A stretch of 64,000 nt of DNA from NCBI GenBank assembly GCA_020849855.1, contig JADZFO010000051.1, positions 1-64,000 of the forward strand, given 5' to 3'. A program made the position numbers and the translations under genes. Within the stretch, counting starts at the first letter, position 1. Every line of letters begins with the position of its first letter. This document shows positions 51,601-59,272 of the stretch, piece by piece. Source of the stretch: a bacterium. GTDB lineage: Bacteria; 4484-113; JAFGCY01. Below the pieces are notes generated by a model. It ran no database searches, had not been told where the DNA came from, and saw only the letters and a list, made by a program, of their open reading frames with translations.

Positions 51601-51673
51601 TGAAATACAGCGCAATGGCGATCCCTGCGAATGACAGGGCGACCACCAGCAGGGTCCTGCGCCGTAAATCCAT
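48617..51673 (-). CDS. Hybrid histidine kinase with CHASE4-like sensor and HAMP domain
   Basis: A 1018-residue membrane sensor kinase. An N-terminal helix (residues about 8-26) and a second helix (about 285-308, ALLVLVVSVVVCGSLLWLIL) enclose a periplasmic region that looks CHASE4-like (FKLALVVDSRGQVLAGYF). A HAMP domain (RLGKLSEGVASVGAKGDPSLRVQLVGDDEVARLS) and two PAS domains follow. Then come the H-box GGIAHDFNN with H613, a HATPase (G1 VTDNGIGMEP, G2 GRGLGLAAVQGIV) and a receiver. The receiver keeps D952 (LVLLDLDL) and K (LRKPF) but has EE instead of the usual D-D/E pair. An Ala/Gln-rich linker precedes it. ATG at 51673 is preferred over an upstream GTG at 51700. Confidence 0.88.
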   Translation of the reverse strand: MDLRRRTLLVVALSFAGIAIALYFTLNSTVLSRLSSYENADARRSADVQQRTFEARLQEIRASAEQRAKSAALQDFMSQRSASRLQSALPAGDLQKAGFKLALVVDSRGQVLAGYFDPMASWNSKVWTSQIAGQIKSAGWPDWPALIAGGKLSGVINADGTTLLVGASPIRGRSGPRGYLVLGQPLDLSGLFTSQPGDEVRPHARWQSDAKLPRDMRDAAQKNESSDQPVYANIDQNSVAAYLFIPSLAANDTLIVRVSVPRRITQTGLEFGATALLVLVVSVVVCGSLLWLILDRQVLSRLGKLSEGVASVGAKGDPSLRVQLVGDDEVARLSMSINQMLGELERSQTQLRHSEQRFSALSAASFEAILIHDGSRIVDVNQALLDMFGHSRDQLVGSELEILAPHWLADGIWQLAQKAGEEPFEAFGATRGGATIPLEVRCRTLPYREQHFSVAAMRDISERRKAEAALRESEERYRRLVDLAQEGIVSNDANEVITFSNPTFASVLGYSPHQLVGRSLIELCTPSSAERMLQEASKRRSGLSGTYEVELVSRDNRIRAFHLTARPMFDESGVYEGSLGVFTDITERKQTEQAWLAAQKAESLGVLAGGIAHDFNNLLVGIIGNISLAIDSLPPASPVHKYLSEVDKASQRASELVEQMLAYSGKGRLALRKVDLNNVIEETIRLMGTSLPRHVQLELDLGRPLSTIDADEGLMRQMITSFLLNSVEAIRDVEGSIRIHTGQLNLDAAALRAIAPSAEMQPGSFVFVSVTDNGIGMEPEVRDKVFDPFFSTKFAGRGLGLAAVQGIVKRHRGAIQLESEPGRGSSFRVILPVSAGKSIDGEASETPTQVRSAAVRRSDPESPAPKNGHARLDVASLQQEAMQAASAANTVQEEEQRPQHRAMVVAEEATVRQVTSRILEQHGYTVRAQAGGSEAIQDFGDHHQSYDLVLLDLDLSDMAGLELFEALCRINPALNAVLISGEMESGGVTSSNGVKAAVLRKPFAPAQLLQEIKELARA

Positions 51674-51860
51674 CCCGATTGTGCTCCCCCGAAGCGCCAC
51701 ACCGGCCGTTTGATAACCGGCGGTCTCAACCCTGGCGCAGCCGCGAATGATAACGGCTCGCGGCCCATCCAGTGCGGCTTTAGGATAGATTTCATGTTAT
51801 CGTAACGGCCTTAATGTGCGTGATTAACATATGATCAAATAAACAGGCTTCTGGCGGCTG

Positions 51861-51884
51861 CGTCCTATAATCCGCGCTCCATTT
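51861..51884 (+). promoter_or_regulatory. -10 hexamer and short leader of yqeK
   Basis: A perfect TATAAT ends 13 nt before the ATG of the yqeK gene, so the leader would be about 6 nt. No GGAGG lies in it. The gap upstream to the divergent kinase start is AT-rich and has a small inverted repeat GTTA-TCG-TAAC. Confidence 0.5.
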
Positions 51885-52499
51885 ATGGACCTTGAAGCAC
51901 TAGTTGAACAGCTGCGCCTGTATACCGGCACGCGCCGCCACGCCCACAGCCTGAACGTGATGCGGGCGGCGGCGGAGTTGGCGCGCCGGCATGCTCCACA
52001 TTTACTGGACCCGGCCCGCCTGGCGGGCCTGCTGCATGACAACGCCAAGCGCCTGGACGACGAGCAGCTGCTATCCATCGCAGCCGAGCGGCAGCTTGGG
52101 ATCTCGGCGGTGGAACGCAGCCAGCCGTCCCTTTTGCACGGGAAGGTTGGGGCTGCGCTGCTCAGCGAGCGCTTCGGCATCAGCGACCCGGAAGTCGAGG
52201 CCGCAGTCACCGACCATGTCACCGGGCGGCCGGGGATGGGGCTGCTGAGCCGTCTGCTCTATGTGGCGGACCAGTGCGCTGCAGACCGCAGTTTTCCGGG
52301 TGTCGAGCTGCTTCGCGAGATAAGCAGGGGTGACCTGGAGCAGGCTGTGCTGCTGGTGGCGCGCAACAAACTTCTAAGTGTGATACAACGTGGTTACCTG
52401 GTGGAGCCTAACACTGCCGCCCTGTACAACGAACAGGTAATGGCGGGCGTGCAGCTCCCCGCAGGGGTAAGCGATTTTGGCGGACTTGAGCAGGGCTAA
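51885..52499 (+). CDS. yqeK: YqeK-family HD-domain diadenosine tetraphosphatase
   Basis: A 204-residue cytoplasmic HD-superfamily hydrolase. The metal-binding residues are visible as H19/H21 (RRHAHS), H51-D52 (LLHDNAK), H85 (LLHGKVG), H111 (TDHVTG) and D129 (YVADQ). YqeK splits Ap4A symmetrically to two ADP. In Bacillota, Cyanobacteriota and relatives it is encoded next to nadD, an LCP gene and rsfS. Here nadD is missing from the window, but the LCP gene overlaps its 3' end by 23 nt and rsfS lies further downstream. Confidence 0.9.
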   Translation: MDLEALVEQLRLYTGTRRHAHSLNVMRAAAELARRHAPHLLDPARLAGLLHDNAKRLDDEQLLSIAAERQLGISAVERSQPSLLHGKVGAALLSERFGISDPEVEAAVTDHVTGRPGMGLLSRLLYVADQCAADRSFPGVELLREISRGDLEQAVLLVARNKLLSVIQRGYLVEPNTAALYNEQVMAGVQLPAGVSDFGGLEQG

Positions 52500-54045
52500 G
52501 CAGGATGTGGATCAGGCGCAGGACACCGGCGCAGCCGGGGAGACCGCGCACGGCCACACGCAGGCGGAGAACGGTAACGGCAACCCGCCCGGGCACCTGC
52601 ATCCGGCCTCGATGACCGCACGGAAGCTGCGGGCCATGAACGCCGCGCTGATGGCTTCAGAGCAGGCGCGTGACAGCATGGACGAGGACGACATCCCCGA
52701 TGTCGGCTCCGGGCGCATCGGCACCATCAGCGAAGCTGCCAGCCGCCTGCGTGAGGCCGGCGTTATCCCGCCCACCCAGCCCATGGCGCAGCCGGGCGTG
52801 CTGCGCGGGCCTGCCGTACCCCAGCGCCGGAGGCGGCCAGCGCACCAGCGCCGCAGTTTCTGGGTCACCATCATGGCCTTCATAGTCTTGCTTGGCCTGC
52901 CATTTGCCTGGTGGTACTTCAGCCCGATGCTGGATCCCGTGACAGGCAAACTGGGCAAGCGCGGCGACCAGATCCCCGACCTGCCCAGGCTGTTCATCGA
53001 CCCGCAAAAGGCCCTGCTAAACGCCTTCGACGGCCAGAGCGAGGTGCAGTTCCTGCTGGTCGGCCTGGACCATGTGCCCCCCACCAAGCGCGACCCCAAC
53101 CCGATCCACCGCAGCGACAGCGTGATCATGGTCCGCGCCAACCTGGAGAACAAGGAAGTGCGCATGCTCAGCATCCCCCGCGACGGCTGGGTGATGCATA
53201 TCGGCAGCGAAGGCGAGGAGCTGGGCTGGGACAAGCTGGCGCACAGCTATGCCAATGGCACGGAAGACAACCCGGACAACCCCGAAGGCGGTATCCGTCG
53301 CACCAAGATGACCGTCGAGCACCTGATGGGCGTGCCGGTGGACTACTACATGATCATCGAGATCGACGGCTTTCAGAAGATCATTGATGAGCTGGGCGGC
53401 ATCACAGTCGACGTTGAGAAGAGGATGAAGTACCGCGACCGCGCCGGTGGCCTGAACATTGACCTGCAGCCGGGCGTGCAGCTGCTCAACGGCGAGCAGG
53501 CCATGGGTTACGCGCGCTTCCGCCACGACGCGGTGGGCGACATTGGCCGCATGGCCCGCCAGCAGCAGGTGATCAAGGCCATCATCACAGAGCTGCAGAA
53601 GCCGGAGAACCTGCCCAAGCTGCCGGTGCTGGGCCAGTTGCTGGGAAAAGCCCTCAAGACCAACTTGCGCATGGACCAGATGCTGGCGCTGGTGAACCAG
53701 AGCAAGAAGTTTGAGCTGAGCAAGATCCAGTCCATGACCCTGCCCAGCTACTGGAACCGCGAGCCGGGCCACCGCATCGATCTGCCCGGCGCCGATGGCG
53801 GGATGGATGCCCAGGCGATCTTTGACCGAGATGTCGAGGCCAGCCGCGAGTTCATCCTGAACACCCAGCCACCTCCTCCGCCGCCGCTTGAAGGCGAAGC
53901 TGCGGATGGGACCACCCCGGACAGCGGGGCATCCCAGGAGTTCGTCGGCGGGTCCGCCCTTGAGGACAGCCAGACGGACAGCACTGACGCAGCGTCGGAA
54001 ACACCCGACAGTGACCGCGTGCGCAACCCCTGCGCCGGGGACTGA
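52477..54045 (+). CDS. LytR-CpsA-Psr (LCP) family cell wall ligase
   Basis: A 522-residue membrane protein. The first 120 residues are cytoplasmic and low in order. A membrane helix follows (residues about 129-149, WVTIMAFIVLLGLPFAWWYF) and then the extracytoplasmic LCP domain (about 180-440). LCP hallmarks are D-S-V-I-M-V-R (Mg-binding Asp and phosphate-binding Arg), RMLSIPRDGWV and GYARFRHDAVGDIGR. LCP enzymes transfer polyprenyl-linked glycopolymers to peptidoglycan. The tail after residue 450 is acidic with a PPPPPP stretch. The TTG start lies inside the end of yqeK, with GCAGGGG about 9 nt ahead. Confidence 0.88.
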   Translation: MADLSRAKQDVDQAQDTGAAGETAHGHTQAENGNGNPPGHLHPASMTARKLRAMNAALMASEQARDSMDEDDIPDVGSGRIGTISEAASRLREAGVIPPTQPMAQPGVLRGPAVPQRRRRPAHQRRSFWVTIMAFIVLLGLPFAWWYFSPMLDPVTGKLGKRGDQIPDLPRLFIDPQKALLNAFDGQSEVQFLLVGLDHVPPTKRDPNPIHRSDSVIMVRANLENKEVRMLSIPRDGWVMHIGSEGEELGWDKLAHSYANGTEDNPDNPEGGIRRTKMTVEHLMGVPVDYYMIIEIDGFQKIIDELGGITVDVEKRMKYRDRAGGLNIDLQPGVQLLNGEQAMGYARFRHDAVGDIGRMARQQQVIKAIITELQKPENLPKLPVLGQLLGKALKTNLRMDQMLALVNQSKKFELSKIQSMTLPSYWNREPGHRIDLPGADGGMDAQAIFDRDVEASREFILNTQPPPPPPLEGEAADGTTPDSGASQEFVGGSALEDSQTDSTDAASETPDSDRVRNPCAGD

Positions 54046-54113
54046 GCGCCCCGCGTCAGTCAGCCAGTTGCCGGCACGAACAGGAAATTGCCGCGCCGTG
54101 CTGAAAGTCCTGT

Positions 54114-54119
54114 TACCAT
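54114..54119 (+). promoter_or_regulatory. -10 hexamer of the 54-kb lipoprotein gene
   Basis: TACCAT, preceded by TT, ends 6 nt before the GTG start; no Shine-Dalgarno sequence is visible. Confidence 0.45.
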
Positions 54120-54125
54120 CTAAAA

Positions 54126-56753
54126 GTGAAGGGAATCAGGGGTGGTCTGCTGAAAGCTGCTGTGATGGGCCTCCTGCTGGCCGGAGCCTGCGGCAGGAAC
54201 TCCGCTGAACTGCAAGATCAGAGCGGCGGACAGGAAGCTCCGGGCATGGCCGAACTGAGCCGGCTGCTGGATGCTGAGCTGCAGCGCCTCGGCATCGACC
54301 CCAGCCGTGCTGTGGCTAAAGCGCCCTCCGGCGACAACAACAGGGTGCTGGACCTCTCCCTGAGTAATATCGATCCTGACGGTCCGGGTCTTGGCACAGC
54401 CCCACCCACAGCAATCCGCCTGAGCTGGACCGAGCAGTTCGTCGGCGACCTGAACCAGGACGGTGTAGTCGGCGTGCAGGACCTCGCCGCCATTGGACAG
54501 AACTACCAGCGTCGTGTGAGTTATGAGGACCCGCAGCTCCACGATGGCATTGCGCACTGGCCCAGCGGTGACGCTGCCGGCCTGGGCGCACCCAACTGGC
54601 GCCTGGCCCGCGTTGACGGCATCAGCGACGGCGTGATCAGCGTGAATGACCTCACCTCCATCGGCCTGCACTTTGGCGAGCGCATGGACGGCTACCTGAT
54701 CCGCCGTGGCATCAACCGCGGCAGCGGCAGCATCGATTGGGACAGCCAGCCGCTGGACCTTGGCAGCGGGAGCATGCTCTCTGTTGAGCGTTCGGCCTTC
54801 AGCGCCGCCCTCGGCCTGCCCTTCCGCTATGAGCTGGAGATCCCGCTGGAGGAAGCGCAGTTCAACCAGTACTTCAGCGTGCAGGGCTGCGACAGCCTTA
54901 GCCAGACCTTCGGACCTGAAAGCACATTAATCTCATATTCGCCGAACCCCGGTGTGGATACAGAAGCACCGGTATGGACGGACAGCGTTGGCGCCGTCAA
55001 AGTCCAGCCCGGCGACCACAGCCTGACGGTCTTCTTCGGCATGGCCACCGACCAGCAAAGCCCGCCGGTCAGGTACAGGGTCTACTACGCACAGGGGGAC
55101 GCCCTGCAGCCCGATGCCCCCTTTGACTTTGAAAGCGCACAGATGCAGACCGTAAGCGCGGGGCCACTGGTGATAACGGGCCTCGAAAACACGCAGTACT
55201 GGAGGGCCGTCGTGCGCGCGATCGACAGCGCCGACCCGCCCAATGAGGAACAGAACACGATTGTCCGCGGGGCGAAGATCGGCGCCAGCGATATCTATCC
55301 GCCACAGTGGCAGGGGCAACCCGGCCTGCTGGATGTCTACTACGGCACGGGAACAGCCCTGCTGGTCTGCAACAGCGCCGTGGACAGCCAGCAGGACCAG
55401 TTCGGGCTTTGGGAGTCCGGCCCGGTGGTTTACCGGGTCTATCACGGCGAGGGCGAGCTGCCGGACATTGAGAATGCCCAGATAATGGAGTTCACGGACC
55501 GCCAGCTCGAAGGCTGCATTCTGCCGATAAGCGGCCTTGATACCAGCAAGAGCCACTGGTTCTGTGTGCGGGCAAGGGACAGTGCTGACCAGGCCAATGA
55601 AGAGGCAAACTCGGTCTTCAGAGTTGCCAAAGGAGTAAGCAGCCGCAGCTTCCCGGCGCCACTGGGCGGACCCGCGGTTCCCGCAGGTGCGCTCTCCAGC
55701 GGGCCCGAGATGTTTGCTTATTCGCCCGGGCTCAGCGAACAGCGCCTGGTAACCCAGAGCGAGCATGAGGGTGAGCACTGGGCCAGCGTCTGGAGTCTCG
55801 GTACTTCCGGCTACCAGCCGGCTGGCGACTTTTTGCTGGCGGCCGCGGGCGAGGCCCCTGCATTCTCGCTGCAGGGAGCGGCTCTGGATACGAACCTGCA
55901 ACTGCGGGCGCTGTACATCAGCGAGATGCAGTTCGGCGAACACTTCACCGTCAGCGAGTTTCGCCAGAGCCTGGGCCACAGCACCAGCCACAGCAAAGCC
56001 GGTGACTTTGAGGTCAACCTCTGCGGCTACAACATCAACTCTGAGCCTTTCTGCATCTATGACGCATTTGAAACCAGCGTGGCGACCGGCCAGACCAACT
56101 TCAAGTTCTACATGTCCGGCTTGCCGCTTTCGGCCTCCAACCTGATCTACGACACCAGCAGCGGATCAGGCCCGCAGACAGTCAACCTCTGGGACTGGGG
56201 CTACAGCCGCCTGGCTGACGGGCGGATCGGCCTGATGCTGCAGATCACGGACTACATCAGCGGAGCCGAGAGCTATCAGCTCCTGCTGTCAAGCAGCCTC
56301 AGCCACGCTGTTCAGCCTTTCAGCCTGCCCAGTGGCCGCCTGGTGGGGCTGCTTGGCAACGGCGCGCCCGACCCGCTTGTCGTGCTTGAGCACGAAGAGG
56401 ACGGCAACAGGATCCAGTCGCTGCAGGATCAGCAAAGCTCATTCAGCATTGGCGTGCTGCCAGGGATGAACGTCAAGCGCAGCCAGATGCAGGCCTCCAG
56501 CCTCGGCGCATGGAAGGCGGCGCTGGAGCTGAGCAGTGCTTCCTACTATGGCAGCACTGACAGCCTCAAGCTGCAGGCCCTGATAATCCACGGCCCGGAT
56601 GGTGAGCAGAAGCTGCCGCTCCTGCTGGAACCGGGGGCGACATCCTTCAAGCCTCTGGCCGTGCTGGACGAATCGCTTTACGTGCTGAGCTACTACGTGC
56701 CGCAGGCTGGCGGAGGCGGGATTGACCGGCATCTGGCTGTGTTCTTCAAGTAG
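54126..56753 (+). CDS. Dockerin-type lipoprotein within the yqeK-rsfS cluster
   Basis: An 875-residue lipoprotein, lipidated at C22 (LLLAGAC). Two dockerin-type calcium loops are visible (DLNQDGVVGVQD at about residue 113, and GISDGVISVND, with G in place of the first D, at about 163), each leading into the family DL-x-x-IG-x-x-(F/Y) helix. FN3-like repeats follow, with WRAVVRAIDSADPPNEEQN and HWFCVRARDSADQANEE, the same phrasing as in the two giant lipoproteins. The C-terminal 300 residues are beta-rich and unrecognised. No cohesin-like N-terminal region or glycine repeat. The GTG start has a TACCAT 6 nt ahead, giving it its own leaderless transcript inside an otherwise conserved cluster. 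Confidence 0.78.
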   Translation: MKGIRGGLLKAAVMGLLLAGACGRNSAELQDQSGGQEAPGMAELSRLLDAELQRLGIDPSRAVAKAPSGDNNRVLDLSLSNIDPDGPGLGTAPPTAIRLSWTEQFVGDLNQDGVVGVQDLAAIGQNYQRRVSYEDPQLHDGIAHWPSGDAAGLGAPNWRLARVDGISDGVISVNDLTSIGLHFGERMDGYLIRRGINRGSGSIDWDSQPLDLGSGSMLSVERSAFSAALGLPFRYELEIPLEEAQFNQYFSVQGCDSLSQTFGPESTLISYSPNPGVDTEAPVWTDSVGAVKVQPGDHSLTVFFGMATDQQSPPVRYRVYYAQGDALQPDAPFDFESAQMQTVSAGPLVITGLENTQYWRAVVRAIDSADPPNEEQNTIVRGAKIGASDIYPPQWQGQPGLLDVYYGTGTALLVCNSAVDSQQDQFGLWESGPVVYRVYHGEGELPDIENAQIMEFTDRQLEGCILPISGLDTSKSHWFCVRARDSADQANEEANSVFRVAKGVSSRSFPAPLGGPAVPAGALSSGPEMFAYSPGLSEQRLVTQSEHEGEHWASVWSLGTSGYQPAGDFLLAAAGEAPAFSLQGAALDTNLQLRALYISEMQFGEHFTVSEFRQSLGHSTSHSKAGDFEVNLCGYNINSEPFCIYDAFETSVATGQTNFKFYMSGLPLSASNLIYDTSSGSGPQTVNLWDWGYSRLADGRIGLMLQITDYISGAESYQLLLSSSLSHAVQPFSLPSGRLVGLLGNGAPDPLVVLEHEEDGNRIQSLQDQQSSFSIGVLPGMNVKRSQMQASSLGAWKAALELSSASYYGSTDSLKLQALIIHGPDGEQKLPLLLEPGATSFKPLAVLDESLYVLSYYVPQAGGGGIDRHLAVFFK

Positions 56754-57058
56754 TTGGCGGAGGCTTTACGCGGCAGCTTGCAAAAGCTTGATACACGGGT
56801 GATAATCTGGTGTTGACGATGCTTAAGCCTATCCGGCCTTACAATAGCAATCTGAACACAAGGGCCGCATGCTGAGCCAGGGCTCGCCGGCCAGTCCACG
56901 CTTTCAGTGCCTCCGCACGCTGCAAGCTCTCAGGCACTGTATCCAAAGATGCCACAGATGCTCTCCAGTTCTGTGCATTTGCGTGACAGCTGCCACTGCG
57001 GTGGTATCAGCAATTGATCGCCCCAGCCATCCGGCCGGGGCTGGAGACAAAGCCAAAC
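56754..57058 (+). other. Gap ahead of rsfS with a candidate promoter
   Basis: No gene is seen in this 305-bp stretch. TTGCAA (56778-56783) and GATAAT (56801-56806) are 17 bp apart and could form the rsfS promoter, with a leader of about 245 nt. A further TACAAT at 56840-56845 is an alternative. The leader shows no riboswitch that I recognise. Confidence 0.4.
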
Positions 57059-57526
57059 ATGATTAATGAAGAAAAAGTTGAGTCCTTAACCCCTGGGTCG
57101 GCGTCTGACCCGCGCGGCGGTGTGCTGGTTGATACGCGTCCCGAAAGCCGCAAACGCAGCCAGGGCCCGGCCGATGATGACGACCTGACCATTGACGACA
57201 TACTCGAGGTCATTCGCACCGCGCTGGAAGACAAGAAGGGCCAGGAAGTGCGGATTATTGACGTCGCCGAGCACTGCGATTACATGGAATACCTAGTCGT
57301 AGCCAGCGGTCTGAGCGATACCCACAACCGCGCGCTGGCCGACAATGTAATGTCTGAGCTGGCCCGCTATGGTATAATCCGCGACGATCTCCAGGGTTAC
57401 CGCCGTGGCGACTGGATCCTCATTGACTACGATGTTCTCGTGGTCCATCTCTTCCTTCCGGCGCTTAGAGAGTTCTATCGTCTGGAGGAGCTTTGGGCCA
57501 GCGGTGAGGAGATCAAAGCGGCTTAA
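57059..57526 (+). CDS. rsfS: Ribosomal silencing factor RsfS
   Basis: A 155-residue protein of the RsfS/DUF143 family, which binds uL14 and keeps ribosomal subunits apart in starvation. The typical core is residues about 45-150: ILEVIRTALEDKKGQEVRIIDV, DYMEYLVVASGLSDTHNRALADNV, then RGDWILIDYDVLVVHLFLPALREFYRLEELW. An N-terminal acidic extension of about 45 residues is longer than usual. The frame opens at a TTG at 57014, but ATG at 57059 is taken because it starts MINEEKVES and GGAG lies about 12 nt before it. The tRNA-Ala gene follows 42 bp after the stop codon. Confidence 0.93.
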   Translation: MINEEKVESLTPGSASDPRGGVLVDTRPESRKRSQGPADDDDLTIDDILEVIRTALEDKKGQEVRIIDVAEHCDYMEYLVVASGLSDTHNRALADNVMSELARYGIIRDDLQGYRRGDWILIDYDVLVVHLFLPALREFYRLEELWASGEEIKAA

Positions 57527-57539
57527 GGCCTTCAAAATC

Positions 57540-57553
57540 GGGCGCGTGCGCCC
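57540..57553. repeat. Short perfect palindrome between rsfS and tRNA-Ala
   Basis: GGGCGC-GT-GCGCCC is a perfect inverted repeat. It resembles the GGGCGCAC...GTGCGCCC stem in the mnmA insertion and could be a degraded unit of the same family, or a processing or stalling hairpin. Confidence 0.35.
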
Positions 57554-57568
57554 GTGCCGCCCATTCGT

Positions 57569-57640
57569 GGGGCTGTGGCGCAGTGGTAGCGCATCTGTCT
57601 GGCAGACAGAGGGTCAGGGGTTCGAGTCCCCTCAGCTCCA
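57569..57640 (+). tRNA. tRNA-Ala (GGC anticodon)
   Basis: A complete 72-nt cloverleaf. The acceptor stem GGGGCTG pairs with CAGCTCC and contains the G3-U70 wobble pair that identifies alanine tRNAs. The D arm is GGCGCAGTGGTAGCGC-like, the anticodon stem-loop is TCTGT-CTGGCAG-ACAGA with anticodon GGC (reads GCC), and the T arm is AGGGG-TTCGAGT-CCCCT. The discriminator base is A. CCA is not encoded; the next bases are CTTTTTTG, a T-run that may end transcription. It may be co-transcribed with rsfS. Confidence 0.96.
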
Positions 57641-57663
57641 CTTTTTTGCTATTTGGGAACCTG

Positions 57664-57669
57664 TACAAT
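57664..57669 (+). promoter_or_regulatory. Candidate -10 hexamer of the glycine-rich exported protein gene
   Basis: TACAAT after the tRNA gene, with T-rich sequence about 16 bp upstream. It predicts a leader of about 67 nt. Confidence 0.35.
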
Positions 57670-57742
57670 CGAGATTAAGTCTGCTTAAATGGCCGGGTCA
57701 CTCCGGTCTAGGCAGGAGTTAACTATTCTGCGAGGGTGGGAA

Positions 57743-59164
57743 ATGCCTTCTCGTCTTGGTAAGGCCCTTGGCGTGGCGCTCGCCGCCAGTGCCCTGGCGC
57801 TGCCCCTTAACTTCGCTCAGGCTTTTGAACGCTCGGCAATTGCCCTGCGCTTCAAGCCCGTCGAAGAGTCCTACGAGCGTTATATGTTCCAGCTCGTCAT
57901 GAGCGGCGCGCATATCTCGCCCGGCATCAAGGATGAAATGGCCTGGGGTGAGTTCGGCATCGGCACCGTCTACAAGGACGAGGTTGTGGATGCCGGCAAC
58001 CAGTACACCCGGCACAGCATGACCTTCTATACCTACAACGTCAAGCAGCTCCAGACCGGGCTTGGCCAGGACCGCAACGACCCGCGCTTCGGCGGCAATC
58101 CCTTCCCGGATGTGCCCGGCGACGGCGGCAACGACGGCGGCGGCGGTGAAGGCGGCGGCGGCGAGGACGGCGGCGAAGGCGGCGGCGGCGGCAACGAAGG
58201 CGGCGGCGGCGGTAACGGCGGCGGCGGCGGTAACGGCCCCAAGCCGACCAGCTCCGGTGGCCGCATGGGTGCGGGCGGCGGCTTCATTGGCAGCCTGGGC
58301 CTGCCCCCCGGCGCGGGTTCCGGTAACGGCCCCAGCCCCCTGCAGGCGCCCGGTGGCGGCGGTGACGGCGGCAGTGGCGACCCCGGCGACCGTGACGGCG
58401 GCGATGAGCGCGCCGGCGGCCGCACGGCCACCACGGTCAACCTGGACACCATCCGCGTGACTAACCTTGATTACATCGTCGACCCCAGCGGCAACATCCT
58501 TGACGTTGGCGGCCTCGACCTCCTGCGCAAGGTCAGCCAGAACCAGCTGATCAACAGCGAGGACAAGAAGAACTTCGTCGACATCAACATCAGCCATGTA
58601 TTCGAGTGGTCGCACATGCTGCGCCTGCCGGACTACCCGGTCTACAAAGAAGACATCTGGTTCTCCGAGATGCCGATCCACGTCCCCGGCCTGCCCTATG
58701 ACAAGCCGGTGCTGACGAAGTTCATGTACAAGCTGATCGACTTCCGCACCGTTGGCGACCGCAAGGTGGCCGTAGTCGACATGACCGGTGTGACCGAGTG
58801 GAACCACGAGTGGGACACCACCGCGGCCGGGACTCTGACCGAGTTCAAGAGCTGGGGCAATATGGGCTTCTCCGCCCGCTACTGGTTCGACTACGAGACC
58901 AACACGATCTTTGCGATCACCCGCCCGCCCTTTACGGACTGGCAGTACCAGCGCAACTACCCCCCGGGAATCAACTTCTTCATCCCCTACGATCCGATCA
59001 CCGGATTCAACATGACCTTCCCGGGTCTGGCGATCACCATGGAGTTCTTCTACAACACGCGGGAGACCGACATCTCCGGCAAGCCGCGCCTGGTTGAAGT
59101 GGAGCCCAAGGAGCAGCGCCGCTACATCGTGCTCAACATGCTCTGCCAGCTCGAAGCTGAGTAA
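57743..59164 (+). CDS. Exported protein split by a glycine-rich linker
   Basis: A 473-residue protein with a signal peptide (LGVALAASALALPLNFAQA, cleavage near residue 27). Residues about 28-120 form a first beta-rich part (ALRFKPVEESYERYMFQLVM...). Residues about 124-225 are almost pure glycine with D, E, N and P (GGNDGGGGEGGGG and similar). Residues about 230-473 form a second beta-rich part with many aromatics (WYW/NYP/FFIPYDP), ending NMLCQLEAE. I do not recognise either part. The DNA of the linker is built from GGC/GGT triplets. GAGG lies 7 nt before the ATG. A perfect terminator follows, so it is a single-gene unit. Abundant cell-envelope protein is a guess from its strong terminator and clean codon use. 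Confidence 0.75.
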   Translation: MPSRLGKALGVALAASALALPLNFAQAFERSAIALRFKPVEESYERYMFQLVMSGAHISPGIKDEMAWGEFGIGTVYKDEVVDAGNQYTRHSMTFYTYNVKQLQTGLGQDRNDPRFGGNPFPDVPGDGGNDGGGGEGGGGEDGGEGGGGGNEGGGGGNGGGGGNGPKPTSSGGRMGAGGGFIGSLGLPPGAGSGNGPSPLQAPGGGGDGGSGDPGDRDGGDERAGGRTATTVNLDTIRVTNLDYIVDPSGNILDVGGLDLLRKVSQNQLINSEDKKNFVDINISHVFEWSHMLRLPDYPVYKEDIWFSEMPIHVPGLPYDKPVLTKFMYKLIDFRTVGDRKVAVVDMTGVTEWNHEWDTTAAGTLTEFKSWGNMGFSARYWFDYETNTIFAITRPPFTDWQYQRNYPPGINFFIPYDPITGFNMTFPGLAITMEFFYNTRETDISGKPRLVEVEPKEQRRYIVLNMLCQLEAE

Positions 59165-59186
59165 GAACACTTTCAGGAATTTTCAA

Positions 59187-59220
59187 GGCTCCGGGCCAAG
59201 GCCCGGAGCCTTTTTCTTTT
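59187..59220 (+). terminator. Rho-independent terminator
   Basis: GGCTCCGGGC and GCCCGGAGCC form a perfect 10-bp stem with a CAAG loop, followed by TTTTTCTTTT. It lies 23 nt after the stop codon of the glycine-rich exported protein. The best terminator in the window. Confidence 0.95.
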
Positions 59221-59272
59221 TCGCGGGTCTGTAGCAGCGACCGGGGGTTAGTTAGGCACGGAGGTGTCTGGG

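Noticed and set aside
58120..58260. CRISPR-like or minisatellite array
   Set aside because: The repeats are GGC/GGT codon runs coding for glycine with no spacers of constant length.
57719..59170. 483-codon frame antisense to the exported glycine-rich protein
   Set aside because: Mirror of the glycine tract appears as an alanine/valine tract; no signal peptide or start site, whereas the plus-strand gene has both and a terminator.
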